Shown piece after piece: positions 39,316-50,462 of a stretch of DNA of 64,000 bases. The first letter of the stretch is position 1. Every line of letters starts with the position of its first letter. Position numbers and translations under genes: made by a program. The notes under the pieces were generated by a model. That model was not told the origin of the DNA. It made no database searches and saw only the letters and a program-made list of their open reading frames with translations. The DNA is from Whitmania pigra (Eukaryota > Annelida > Clitellata > Hirudinida > Haemopidae): assembly GCA_021613335.1 (NCBI GenBank), contig JAJTWR010000284.1, positions 238,501 to 302,500 of the forward strand, written 5' to 3'.

Positions 39316-40652
39316 ATTAATGTTATTTGGATAATTTATGATCTTCAAATTTGTATGTTGTCTTTCAACACGATTGTAAGTGTTTGTTCTGTTGGACACT
39401 AGAAATACTGATATTAACAATTAATTAACACATTTGCAGTCATTTGTGCTTTGAAATATGTTTATTTTTATCAGCAGCTTTCAAGCTTTGAATTTTTGTC
39501 AGTGATTTGTTGCTTATAAAATGTTATAATGAAACTTCTTTGTTGTGTAGAAAATGTTAAATTCAATTTTTTTTTTTTTTTATAAAATTTTAAATTCATT
39601 TTTTTTAATAAAATTTTAAATTCACTTTGCTTGTTGTTTATAAAATGTTAAATACAATTTTTTAAATTTATTTTGTAACATTGCCATCGTTTCTATCTTA
39701 TTTGATTTTTTGTTTACGTAAATAAAAATTCACGTAATTTGAAAATAAATTGAATAAAAATATGTATTTATTAGAATTCTCATTATATTTTTGAAAAAAT
39801 ATGAAAATTATTGGTGAATTCGAAATCAAATAATCAAATCATTAAATTGTATTTTATTTTACTTTTTTTATTATTTTTTGTAAGCTGAATTACTTGCATC
39901 ACGAGAATTTCAAATATTTTTGGTACTGACTTATGTTTATGTTTAATTTATAAGCCATGACAAGCAGACGATTCGCGATTCTTCGTGACATGTTGCCATC
40001 CACTTATTTTCGCTTTGAATGCTATTCAGGAAACTTTCTTTAATATATATTATATTATTTATTATTTATTATTTATTAATATAGTAATAATATTTATTAT
40101 TATTAAGATTTTATTAAATTAAGATGATTAAGATGTCAGATGATTCGTTCAAAAGAATTATTTCAACTCTCGAATTTTATTTGCAAAGCGCATCACACTG
40201 ATGCAGCTCAAAGAGGTTGTTTTACTAAAAATTTCATTGGGAAATAAACTAGATTTTTGTATTAATTAATTATTAGTTGATTAAAACTGAGTGTAAATAT
40301 ATAATATATTTGTAATGTACATTAAATATTCTATTTTTAAATTTAAGTGTTTTATTTTAAAGTTAAATGTCAGCTGTAATGGGAACTCCTGGGTTGAGTG
40401 AAGATGGATCGATTTTGTTAGTTTGTAAAGTTGAAAAATTTTTAGATAAAATTTGCTTTCATAAATTTTATGAACTGACAGAAAATATTTGATGCAGTTT
40501 TTCTATGATTTTGTTCTCATAAAATAGAAATAATCAATTAATTACAACAACCAAATGGTCCAAAGATTTGATTTAATTTCGTTTAAGTAAAGATTAACCC
40601 TCCGTAATTAATTCAACTTTTTGACAACAACATCAGATTTTAAAATTTCAGT

Positions 40653-43600
40653 TCAACTTTGTCTGTCAGAGACATGCCTGCACTGTGCATTCTGACAGTT
40701 ACAGGCTTGAGGACACCTGTTCCTCTGTTCTTGACAATTATAATGTTGACCACAAGGAGCCTTTTCATAAGAAATGTTTTGTTTCTTCGGCTGGAAGTAG
40801 AACCTGCTTCTCTTCAGTTGGCTGTTGCGAAAGTTTGACGGTTTTTTCAGATTCCCCGGCAGACCGGGTTTCATTTGACCTGCGAAATGACCGGGAAGTT
40901 TGTTCAGCATCCTCGAACTCCCTTTGTCACGTTTTGGGGAGCCCAAGCGTTCCTGTTTGCAATTGGGTGGAAACTCCTGGAACCAAATGTACTCGTTTTG
41001 ATCGTCAGCTTTTCCAAAGCCCGAGGTTCCCGATGAACTGTTCATTTCGTAAGGTCGAATGGACATCTTTTGACCGGTGTCCAAATTCTGACAACACCTC
41101 TTTTTGCTCTTGTGGCAGCAGCAACATTGACGCGGATTCTTGTGGTGTTTCGCGCGACACCGTGAAATGTCATCATCCGACCATTCATCCGTGGATCCTT
41201 GGTGTCCACACTCCCAACTCCCGTGGTTCCTCATGATCGATGGCGGGAATTTAATTTGCTTCAGGAAATTCGGCGGCACCGTGAAAGGCTTCTTGTCGCA
41301 CTTTGTCCATGCAGGAGTTGAAAAAGGTCGAAATTTCTCGTCGCGAATCAAGCTGTGGATTCGCGAATCTAGACTTCTGATTGATTCGCTGCTGACGCTG
41401 AAATGCGAAGGAGCGCTCAATGCCTCCGCCTGGTTTCTGTCGATGCAATGCTTCTTACATGCTTGACGTCGCTTACAACAGTGCTCGGTTAAGGAGCTCT
41501 TACCTGTGGGATGTGGATTCCTCAGGCAGTAGTGATTGTCGCAGTAGGCATCGTAATGTTCCATGCCCGGTTGGCTGATCCTGTAAGGACCCGAGACTAA
41601 GGAACTAATGTTGTGGACACGAATTCCGTTTTTATCGTTTTTTGATTTCGTGGGTCGTGTCCTATGTTTCTTACTTTTCCTTTTGGCCGAGTTGTCTTTG
41701 GTTGAGTTTTCTTTGGCCATGTTTTCTTTGACAGTTTTCTCTTTGGCGACGATCACTTCTTTATGAGTTTCGGTTTTGTTGGCAAGAAAGGATTTCACCG
41801 CTTCATCGATGGCCTTGTAAATCTCGTTCTTATCGGCTTTCTTGACATTCTGCTGTTCGGGGATATTTTTAGTTTCAGAGTGATCCTTCATCAAACATAT
41901 TCGTTTCTTGTTCTTCTGGTTCAAGAAAACCTCTTCCATGTTTGAATCGCTTGGAATTCTTAAATCTTTCGGAAAAAGCATCTCGTTTGGGGCTTTCAGG
42001 CAGCTTTGAAACTGCTCTGGCGTTTGCTCCTGAAGTTCTGCAAAGTAATTTCTGCTCATAGTTTTGGTCTGGTCGGGCGAATGTTTTGACTGATTTAAAG
42101 ATGGTTGGTTGACTTTCTCCGGCACCAGAAGAACGGCAGAGAGTGGATCATCCAGAAAGGGAAACTTCAAGGCCACCTTGCAAGGTTCTGGTGGAACGAC
42201 ATCCTTCGTTCTACCGAAAGATCTTGAGGGCCAAACTCGATTGTTTTTGGCAAAAGATTTTTTCTTCACGTTTTTCACGGACTGATTGCTGAAGAATTCT
42301 TGTTGATTTTGTAGCAGCTTCTGCTGTTTCATGGAGTTTATTTCGATTTTTTCGATCAACTTTTGCCTTTCTTTAAACAGTTTCAGGGCCTTCTTTGAAG
42401 TTTCTTTTCCAAATTCTTTCTCCGGTTTTATCTTTTCAACGGAGTCGACGACCTTGGAAAATAATTTCGAAATTTTCTTCGTGAATGAGCTTGAAACTTT
42501 GGTTAGAACGACGTGATCCATTTTCTGATGTCTTGGATCGTTGAACCCAATTTTTTCGCATTTCTCGCATTTGCATTTTCTATTATTTTTCTCAATGGCC
42601 ACGGAGTTGATGATACTTTCGTCGTTGGCATTATTTTTTGCTTTTTTCATCGCATTCTGACCCGAAGAAAATGAAGTCGAATTCCTCAGTTTAGCGAAAA
42701 GGTCTCTCAGAGTGTTTACTTTTTTTTTGTTCTTCAGCATCTCCAACTCTTCTTTCAAACTCGTGAGTTCGCGACTCAAATTGTCAGGCAGCGTCTGACA
42801 AGCGCTTTCCACCACTGGCAGATTGGAAACAAACTTCTCGTCCAGCTCTTCCAGTGACTCGCTGTTTTTAGCATTTTTTGAAATTCCGAGCGGCATGTAG
42901 TCTCCGCCTAGGTCATCTGTTGCCGTGCAATGCATTGATATGGACTGGAGAGGAAAACCGTCGATGATGATGTAATCCATTTGCTGCTGAGGCTGCCGGT
43001 CAGAATCGATGTCAACGTTGGAAAGCTGAGAAAATGGAGTCAAGAAAGGATTCATGGCGGGACAAGATGCTAAACCGGAATAGAGAATGTCCAGAGGATT
43101 GCAAATGAACTCAGCGGGGGCGGAGGACATCGGAAGGAACGTGTTGAATGATTTGACTTGAGGAAAAGTCTCGTTTTTAGAAATTGGAAGAACGAACGAC
43201 AGGCAGGCCGAATCAGCGCTCGCGTGGCCGTCCATCAAAGAAGCAAAAACATTTGCAAAGTTGCATCTGGAAAAGTCTGCAGCATCTATAAAGTCATCGT
43301 AATTATTCAGAGATACGTGCGATTTATCGTCGAGAGGAAGTGTTCTTTTCAAATTCAACGTTGTTCCCGATCGACCAGGAACGAGGTCCAAGGAATCGTG
43401 AACAGTTTTTGCATCTTCTTCGCTTTTAAATTCCTTCTGCGAGCAATTGTCAACTCCCTGTTTATCGTCCGATGAATGACGTTTACCATTCGCACGATCA
43501 TCATCATCACCAACGATAGAGTTCGTTCGCTTTTGTTTCGCAAAAATTGAAAAGAATTTGGAAAGTCCTTTCTTGTGTTTCTTTTTCGGCGACGTTTCCG

Positions 43601-44813
43601 AAAGTTGGACGCAGAAAGTTTTTTCTGTCAGGTTAATTTGTTTCCCAGAGCGGCTGGATTTCTGTCGCTTGAAAAAGCCAAACGCCTTCACCTTCGAACA
43701 GGGGGTCGCCTTTTTAGCCTCCTCTCCAGTTTTTTCTTCTATTTTTGGAGCAACGTCGATGACGGCTTTGTTTTTTTTCCTTTTCTTGGCCCTGCGTCTT
43801 ATACGCGGACAGATTCGAAATCCTTTGCGAAATTTCTTCAGCCTACTTTTAGACTCCGCAGTGACGAGTTCATCCGAGGGTTCTTCGCGAGGCTCGGCGG
43901 GAATGTTCGATTTTGAAGGCAGAAGTTCTTGAGACACGTCGCCTTCAGTTGTGATTGACCTTTCGTGGAAGGTTTTTGTTTCAGTTGCGTTGTCTGTACA
44001 GGAAATATTTTTCGAGACTTCAGGAACTTCGTCAATCGGTGTTCCCTTTCCCCTCGAAAATACTTCCATGCTCTGCTGCTCGAGTGTCATCAGAGGTGCC
44101 AGTTTCATGACCAGTGGAAAAGGCGTGTCACTCCGCTTGCTCGAAATCAACGCTCCCTGCACCTCGCTCAAAGGATTATTGACGGCTTCCAACTTTGCCA
44201 TCGTCACGTCACAAAATTCGTCGTCGTATGTCAAACTATTCGAGCGACTGTCCCCCATCAAGACGATCGTCTCTTCACTCGGAGTTTCCACGTTGGAAGG
44301 ACTTCGGCTGGTAGCCGCACTCGACTTTAGTGTCACGGCCGATTCGGGGCTTTGTTCGCCTCCTCCTTCGTCGTCGTCTTCCTCCTCTTCGACTTCATCC
44401 TCGTCTAGAAACGTCAGGTTGAAGAAGCGCTTAATTTTCATGTCAACGTGAAGCAGTGCATTTTGTCCGTCACCGTGAGTCATTAATTCACCCTTCACGT
44501 CGTCGTCGTCGTCGTCGTTTTTAATCTCCGAGGTTGTCAAGCATCTGATTTCTTCTATCTCTCTGGCTCCCTCTCCTTCGCAGTTCTGTTTGGATTGAAA
44601 TTCTTTTCCTTCTTCACCTGCGATTGGCTCCTCGACCGCCTCGGCCCCACTCGATTCTCCTCGGCTTTGCGGGTCGTTTTCTGGGAAAATCCCCAAGTCT
44701 GGAAAGTCCGGTGAGCGATATTTAAGGATGTCGTCGGTAGTCTTAGCGACGCGATCAACGACACACTCGATCAGCTCTCTTGTTTCCTGCTCGACATCCG
44801 ATTGCTTCGACAT
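40653..44813 (-). CDS. Large single-exon protein of unknown function, mostly disordered
   Basis: 1386 aa in one exon from the first ATG (MSKQSDVEQE). The open frame reaches 44837 and an in-frame stop lies about 30 nt beyond. I do not recognise the family. The first ~350 residues are acidic (runs of Asp and Glu). Residues ~330-360 are strongly basic. A coiled-coil-like stretch (LSRELTSLKEELEMLKNKKK) lies near the middle, followed by CKCEKCEKIGF. A second Lys-rich helical stretch and a Lys/Glu-rich repeat-like part (AKEKTVKENMAKENSTKD) follow. The last ~260 residues are rich in Cys and His in pairs (HCCKRRQACKKHC, QCCCCHKSKKRCC, CNCQNAQC), which could bind metal. There is no signal peptide or membrane segment. 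The codon content is more GC-rich than the flanks, supporting a true gene. No neighbour suggests its role. Confidence 0.75.
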   Translation of the reverse strand: MSKQSDVEQETRELIECVVDRVAKTTDDILKYRSPDFPDLGIFPENDPQSRGESSGAEAVEEPIAGEEGKEFQSKQNCEGEGAREIEEIRCLTTSEIKNDDDDDDVKGELMTHGDGQNALLHVDMKIKRFFNLTFLDEDEVEEEEDDDEGGGEQSPESAVTLKSSAATSRSPSNVETPSEETIVLMGDSRSNSLTYDDEFCDVTMAKLEAVNNPLSEVQGALISSKRSDTPFPLVMKLAPLMTLEQQSMEVFSRGKGTPIDEVPEVSKNISCTDNATETKTFHERSITTEGDVSQELLPSKSNIPAEPREEPSDELVTAESKSRLKKFRKGFRICPRIRRRAKKRKKNKAVIDVAPKIEEKTGEEAKKATPCSKVKAFGFFKRQKSSRSGKQINLTEKTFCVQLSETSPKKKHKKGLSKFFSIFAKQKRTNSIVGDDDDRANGKRHSSDDKQGVDNCSQKEFKSEEDAKTVHDSLDLVPGRSGTTLNLKRTLPLDDKSHVSLNNYDDFIDAADFSRCNFANVFASLMDGHASADSACLSFVLPISKNETFPQVKSFNTFLPMSSAPAEFICNPLDILYSGLASCPAMNPFLTPFSQLSNVDIDSDRQPQQQMDYIIIDGFPLQSISMHCTATDDLGGDYMPLGISKNAKNSESLEELDEKFVSNLPVVESACQTLPDNLSRELTSLKEELEMLKNKKKVNTLRDLFAKLRNSTSFSSGQNAMKKAKNNANDESIINSVAIEKNNRKCKCEKCEKIGFNDPRHQKMDHVVLTKVSSSFTKKISKLFSKVVDSVEKIKPEKEFGKETSKKALKLFKERQKLIEKIEINSMKQQKLLQNQQEFFSNQSVKNVKKKSFAKNNRVWPSRSFGRTKDVVPPEPCKVALKFPFLDDPLSAVLLVPEKVNQPSLNQSKHSPDQTKTMSRNYFAELQEQTPEQFQSCLKAPNEMLFPKDLRIPSDSNMEEVFLNQKNKKRICLMKDHSETKNIPEQQNVKKADKNEIYKAIDEAVKSFLANKTETHKEVIVAKEKTVKENMAKENSTKDNSAKRKSKKHRTRPTKSKNDKNGIRVHNISSLVSGPYRISQPGMEHYDAYCDNHYCLRNPHPTGKSSLTEHCCKRRQACKKHCIDRNQAEALSAPSHFSVSSESIRSLDSRIHSLIRDEKFRPFSTPAWTKCDKKPFTVPPNFLKQIKFPPSIMRNHGSWECGHQGSTDEWSDDDISRCRAKHHKNPRQCCCCHKSKKRCCQNLDTGQKMSIRPYEMNSSSGTSGFGKADDQNEYIWFQEFPPNCKQERLGSPKRDKGSSRMLNKLPGHFAGQMKPGLPGNLKKPSNFRNSQLKRSRFYFQPKKQNISYEKAPCGQHYNCQEQRNRCPQACNCQNAQCRHVSDRQS

Positions 44814-46229
44814 GTTGCTGTTGTTGTTGTTGTTCAAAATATCGTCTGCTCGCTCATCACGTGTTCATGGCGCCGAAAAAAAAACATTACTTTGATTCGG
44901 GTGCAGGTCTGGAATGAGGATTGATTTTGGTGTCGAAGATGTAATTGTTGCTGTTGTTCTTGCTGCAGTTGATGATGATGATGATGTTGATATTGTTGTT
45001 AGGAGGTTGTGTTATGATAATGAGGTCAATGTTTATTCGATACAAGACATTTGTAAACAATGTTCTCTTGTGACGTCTTAATGATGACGCATTTGGAAGA
45101 AAGCTTCTTTTTTTAATATATTAAAAAAATTGTGGTTTTCAATTTACAAAAAAAAAAACATTTTAAAATAAATAAACTTAACATGACAATAATATTTTTG
45201 TAATTTTGTTAAATACTGCAAAATGTTACCACACAAGAACGCTATTAGTTATTCGGGCAACTGGCGTAAGAATTTTATCTTTTTCCTAAAAGACGAAAGC
45301 AGAAGCGAATGTGCCAAGTTTTCAACATGAATGTCAAATGAATGTGCCATTATCCTGTTGTGGAGGCAAAAATATTTTCATTTCTCCCGGTAATGTAGGC
45401 TGCTTAATTTTAATTCGTTGATTCGTTTTCTCGATTTGCATGTGAGAATGCTTAATTATTTTGAGTAAAATTAATAATTAATAATATTAATTATAAGTAA
45501 AGTATTAAGAAAATATTAAGTAAAATTAATAATTAATAATGTTAATTTTATTTCATTTTCGATAAGCAACGAAGTTGCGGGGGTAAATAACTAGATTAAA
45601 CCTTTAGTGAAGATATCTTAATGATTATTACAGTCATATTAACAAATACCAAACAATAATTCGGTTTATTATTAGATAATAAATTTTAAATCATTATATT
45701 GAATAGATTAACAAGTGGCTCAATTTTTCACTTTGATTCTGGTCATGCGTAAAATTTTAAAATGCATTAAATGACATTTGAACAAATAAATGTTTCCAAA
45801 ATTAGTAAAATACAACCTTTTGTTTCGACACAATGCCTATGGTAAGAAATAGGTTTAATATTAAGTTGTATTAATGTTAGTGTATAATTAGGTTTTACTA
45901 ATTTGTATTAATATTATAATTAAATTTTAAACAAATTTTTAGTTTCACATTTCTTCTCAGCAATGCCTATACATTGCCATAACAGCCCGGCGACAAAATT
46001 CAAAAGCAGGACAGTTAAAGCAGTATTTAAAAGAAATATTTTTGTGAGTTGCATTCAACATTAACCGATAACTGATTCCAAATTTAATTCGAAGTTAGTG
46101 GTTTGAATGCTTTTATGACCGTTTTGAGTTTAATTGGTATCACGGAATTTCATTAAGTGGAATATTTATCGTCTAAAATATTATTAGGATTCCGGATACT
46201 TCCCCACTTTACAACTTTTCAAGTTGGTA

Positions 46230-46487
46230 TTTAATATAAATTATCGATTGACAATCAACATGTGAATCTGCACAAAGAGAATTTACCAGACACTCATTAA
46301 GTCACATAGGTTCCTTTGATCGTTTAATTTCTTTTGATCCTTCCCCGAGTTCCCGTTGCAATGTGTACAATGAAGGGTTTGATTTGGAATTGGAATTTAA
46401 TCTATGTTATCGATTGACGTACAACATATTCGAGCCACACAAAGTGAATCACCATATCAGACTCAACTTATCCTCATGTCATGTGGA
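46230..46487. repeat. Diverged ~85-bp duplication
   Basis: Each copy holds TTATCGATTGAC, then a CAACAT, then a CACAAAG-GAAT block, then ACTCA and a TCA-rich end. Copies begin about 164 bp apart and differ at many sites. Confidence 0.6.
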
Positions 46488-46834
46488 CATGTAACAAACC
46501 CAAAATGAGCCAATTTTACTGCTATTTGACGGGGCTGTTTTGACGCAGGGCTATTTTGACGGGTTGCTGCCTAAACATAGCCTAAATCACAAAATGTTTC
46601 ATCACATAATGATGAAATAATAATCCAGAATAAGTTTTAATTTGTGTAAGAATAAGTGCAAAGTCATAAATATTAATACCACTTTTACAACAATGAATTT
46701 CAAGTTAATTAGCTTCAATTAAAATAGTCAGTACTTTTTTTAATTACATAATCTAAAAAATGATCATAAAGGAATTGTAACAATTCATGCTAATGGCAAA
46801 ACGAGTTATCCGTAAAAGCCCGGAGACATTCTTC

Positions 46835-46940
46835 TTTGTCCTGTGTGGTTAGCCCCCTCAGAGGTCCACGGTTCGATCCCCCTTTTAGACCGAAGTGGTC
46901 CATGGCGACCTTGAGTCCAGCTACCCCGTACCGACGCGTG
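46835..46940 (+). mobile_element. Possible tRNA-like / SINE remnant
   Basis: GGTTCGATCCC (about 46870-46880) is a good B-box, preceded by GTGTGGTTAGCC. I could not fold a full cloverleaf and the sequence is not clearly the same family as the 10259 SINE. Confidence 0.3.
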
Positions 46941-47229
46941 ACCTTTATATTTATGACAGTCATTATAAATATTGAATAATGAATTTTTCAATGCTTCAGA
47001 GTATTATAAGTACCATTGTGTATTATATTAAGTAATAAGATTAAAATTAATAAATAAAACAATTAACAAAGAACAAATGAAATTAGATTGGAGACATTTA
47101 ACAAACTTGAAGGTTTCAAAAATATTTTAAATGAAAATTAGCGTAGTTACTATATAAAGAGAACCAGTTCCGAGGGTGGGCAATTTAAAATGTTAAAAAA
47201 ATGCTTAACTCGTATATTTGAGTGGCACC

Positions 47230-48235
47230 CTAATATCCAATCAAACCAACCATGGCGTTAGGTGCAATCAGTCTCTGCTGCAATACTCTTGCCTGCGTGT
47301 GGTCTCCTCTTTTGATGAGGTCATAGAGTTCGCAGACCTCTCTGCCTAGTACATTAGCCAGGGCGCATACCCCTCCAACGCAACCTGATTGGACGACTTT
47401 GAACTACGTCATCGCTCAAATAATTTTACTTTCGTAACTTTAATAGCTTTTAATTACTTTTTTCTAAAAACCGCTTTATTTTTTTTTAGAAACAAAATTT
47501 GATATCATGGCTATTATGAAAATGCTTGTTATAAATTATATTATATTAATTATATATTAATATTAAATTATAATATTAATAAACGTTAATTATCGTCATG
47601 AATATTTAATATTCTCCACAATTCCAAATGAGATTTACCTAAATAATCTCACCTGACATGATAGCAGGGTAAAGAAAACTAGAGGATCCAGCTAAGATTT
47701 GGAAATCGTCATTTCGGGTTTTGTAGACCATGTCAGATATTTTGACGATCTGTAAGAAATGAATCATTTTTAACTAATAACTAAATACTATTATTTAGTT
47801 TACTATTATAGTTCTATTTATTAAATATTTAATTTATCAACTATTTCGCATTACTAACTTGCATCTGTCGCGCATGATTTTATATAGAATGAATTATTAT
47901 CTGATAAACAATCCAATCTCCATTGAGATCTGATGACTTAGAATTTCTTATTTCAAAGTTTTGGGAAAACAAAATACAAAGATTGATTTCAATTTGCATG
48001 CAATAAAAAGACAATTGTCATTTAATAAATTCACAAATCCGCGTTCTATTCATGAAACATTCACAAATCTTCGGATATTTCCAGCGTTAAGGATTCACTC
48101 CAGGTTGCATGTTCGGACGCGTTTGGAATTGAGAAATGATCTTAATTTCCATCCGATCAATGCCATCATCACCAGCACGAGCATTATCATCATCATTATT
48201 CTCATCACCATCTTTATCACCTTCCCCGCAAGCAC

Positions 48236-48268
<33 letters not shown>

Positions 48269-49907
48269 TGTCATAGTCATCATCATCATCATCACCATCA
48301 TCAGTAGCAGCAGCGTTATCATAGTTGTCATCATCACTTACATCACCACCGCTATCCTTCAATCCGATGATGTTGGGATGATGTGCCAGTTTTGCCACCA
48401 AATTCTTGTCCAAATCAATGCCAGTGTTGCTAGGTACGCTGTAAAGCACTACAGGTATAGTTGATGCATCAGCCACCTGTAAGCAACAAGTAATTTTTAT
48501 TGACGCTGCTTAAAATTGCATTTAAATTAATTACCGTATTAAAACTGTTAAATTATGACTTTTGGATAATTTTAACATTAATAACATTATTATAATATTA
48601 ATATTTATTTAAATATATTAATATAATCATTACATTAATAAATATATAAATTACATAATAAATATATTAATATAATATTTATATAAAAGTACTTGTTTAT
48701 ATTAATATTAATAACATGATTACACCTAGGTTTTTTTACCTAATTAACTACAATAACTTTATTTCAAATTGTTTCAAAATTTGTTTCCGTTGTTAAATCT
48801 TTTAGTATTTAAATCTATGTAAGTATTTTGTTTTGCACTGAGAAGTTTAAAATTTACCTTCACATAGTGTTCATAGAGGGCCTGGTTGTTCATACCATTT
48901 TTATAATAACAGGGGGTCACAACAAGCAGGGCATCTGCTCCAACTTTGGCCATCTCTCGACTCAAAAGGATGGTTTCTCTGGTAGCTGATTGGTTGCAAT
49001 AAATTATGACGATTTATAATTTTCTAAAGATCTAAGTTGAGCTGAAATTATGTTAATGGAATTGCAAAAAGTTTATTAGTCTAGATGAGCAAAATCAATA
49101 CAAAGTAATTTAAAAAATGCAGTAATTGCTTTCAATAAAATTAGATTAAACTTAATTTGGAATCAACTGTTTGTGTCCATTATTAACCGTTAAATTTAAA
49201 AAATGAAACGAATCAGAACCAAATGACCCTCCTACATTCGCACCCAGATCCTGCAATAATGAGTTTGCTTTTTGGCGCCAATAACCTCGCACGTCTGACC
49301 ACCTGGACCCTTTCCTCGTTGTTCAAATAAACATATTCACCGTTTGAGCCTTGAACCACGTAACCTTTTGGAAGGAAAATTCATTTAAAAAAATTAATAT
49401 TCACAAAAAGTCGGTTAAAACAACAGAAATATAATTGGTATTACTAAAGGCAGTTATTACTTGAGCGATATAAATACAAATAAAATGATAAAAACGTAAC
49501 AGCAAGTAATTTATTGGTAGGACATCAGCTAATAAATAAGCATTTATCACACATTGAATCAAATCGTAGAAAATAACTCAAAACAAATCAAACAATCATT
49601 CAAATAATCAATCAAACAAACAATTAATCAATCAAACAATCAATCAATCAAAGCAACCTGCAAAGTCCAACTCGTTCCAAAGGGCAAAGTTCTTCTCGAG
49701 ACTTTCGAAATCAATGCTCTCGTCCTCCGTGAACGGAGTTGGAATTGGTGGAAAGATTCCAGAAAGGTTGACTTTCATCTCTTGTGACGTCATTGTGGTG
49801 GTGAAGTTGTGGTGGGAGGACTTTAATCCGATGAAATTGTAGAACTTCAGCCGAGGTTTTATGAGTCGGGCAATAGATGTCGCTCTAAACAAAGATAGCA
49901 TTGTCAT
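47230..49907 (-). CDS. HOGA1: 4-hydroxy-2-oxoglutarate aldolase-like protein (DHDPS/NAL superfamily), mitochondrial
   Basis: Minus-strand exons: 49658-49907, 49236-49364, 48858-48985, 48342-48476, 47653-47749, 47230-47384. They join to 894 nt, 297 aa. Residues 1-35 are Arg/Ser-rich without acids, like a mitochondrial targeting peptide. The barrel follows: [59 protein letters not shown] (catalytic Tyr about 181), [11 protein letters not shown] (Schiff-base Lys about 209) and [11 protein letters not shown]. In animals HOGA1 splits hydroxyoxoglutarate to glyoxylate and pyruvate at the end of hydroxyproline breakdown. For the last exon I chose the acceptor giving SGCVGG, which fits the family better than one 12 nt upstream. 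The protein stops soon after APNAM, about 45 residues short of the usual end. A last exon may be missed (GTTGGT donor just after APNAM) or the gene is truncated. Confidence 0.85.
48168..48336. repeat. ATC-rich microsatellite in HOGA1 intron 4
   Basis: ATC triplets with GTC, ACC and GCA variants, ending six bases from the exon edge at 48342. The Asp-rich frame read through it is intron, because a perfect GTAAGT donor follows the SGGD codons. Confidence 0.85.
49570..49655. repeat. AATC-type simple repeat at HOGA1 intron 1
   Basis: Irregular AATC/AAAC tetramers that touch the exon 1 splice donor at 49656-49657. Confidence 0.75.
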
Positions 49908-50462
49908 TTGAACAGCTTTTATTTAAATCAAATAAATCCAATATCTTAATAGGTTAAGCTTAGGTTAATTAAAGATTGTAATTAAAGATTCGAACGAACT
50001 CTGATTAATGATGGGAGGCAGAATTTGAATCCGTTCGACAAGAAGTTATCTGTGTCTCGTCTCGTTAAGCGAGGGACTTTGACCTGTTCAGCTACCGCGT
50101 GTGCTCCAAGAGCTATCAAATAATGTGGTCGCAATAGTGTTACTATATCTAAATACTGTATTGCACAGCTGTATTTTATTTGCATCTGTTTATTTGCGAT
50201 TGTCACATAACATTTGATCACTTAACTAAGTTCACGAAGCTTAATATTGTTCAAATATTGTTCAAAACAAATTAAATTTAAAAATTAATTATAAGTTTGT
50301 AATAAAAAATTAATTTATTACTGTTTGTGTAAGTTTTCAGAGTCTTTCAAGTGAAACTCCAGAGATCATTGCTATTTTCTCCTCACTTGCGCACGCATCT
50401 TACAAAACTAACCTAAATAGCTGCCTTTAAATCTCTTCAAAGTCCTCCAGACTCTTTTTATT
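49908..50462. promoter_or_regulatory. Shared intergenic region between divergent HOGA1-type and HECT genes
   Basis: 555 bp separates the two divergent start codons, so any promoters for both lie here. No clear TATA or initiator is identified. The segment 49985-50105 carries a tRNA-like SINE remnant on the minus strand. Confidence 0.4.
49985..50115 (-). mobile_element. Possible tRNA-derived SINE remnant
   Basis: On the minus strand TAGCTGAACAGG fits an A-box and CGGATTCAAATTC fits a B-box, about 75 bases apart with a stem-loop-like CTCGCTTAACGAG between. The spacing suits a tRNA with a long variable arm. A functional tRNA is not supported. Confidence 0.4.

Larger units (their letters stand above)
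44814..47229. other. Intergenic spacer
   Basis: No gene is seen. Two diverged copies of an 85-bp block containing TTATCGATTGAC lie at about 46230-46312 and 46394-46487. A tRNA-like B-box region lies at 46835-46940. The final exon of the HOGA1-type gene, if one is missing, would have to lie in this region, but I could not find it. Confidence 0.55.

Noticed and set aside
46835..46940. Functional tRNA gene
   Set aside because: A B-box is present but no cloverleaf with acceptor and anticodon stems can be drawn; kept only as a possible SINE remnant.
47385..47396. Alternative acceptor adding 12 nt to the last HOGA1 exon
   Set aside because: It would insert four residues (VVQS) before GCVGG that the family does not have; the downstream CAG acceptor fits the alignment.
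48087..48476. Asp-rich 129-codon frame on the minus strand
   Set aside because: Its start is HOGA1 exon 4; the rest is intron read past a perfect GTAAGT donor into an ATC array.
49985..50115. Functional tRNA-Leu or tRNA-Ser gene on the minus strand
   Set aside because: A- and B-box-like words exist but the T-arm and acceptor stem do not pair.
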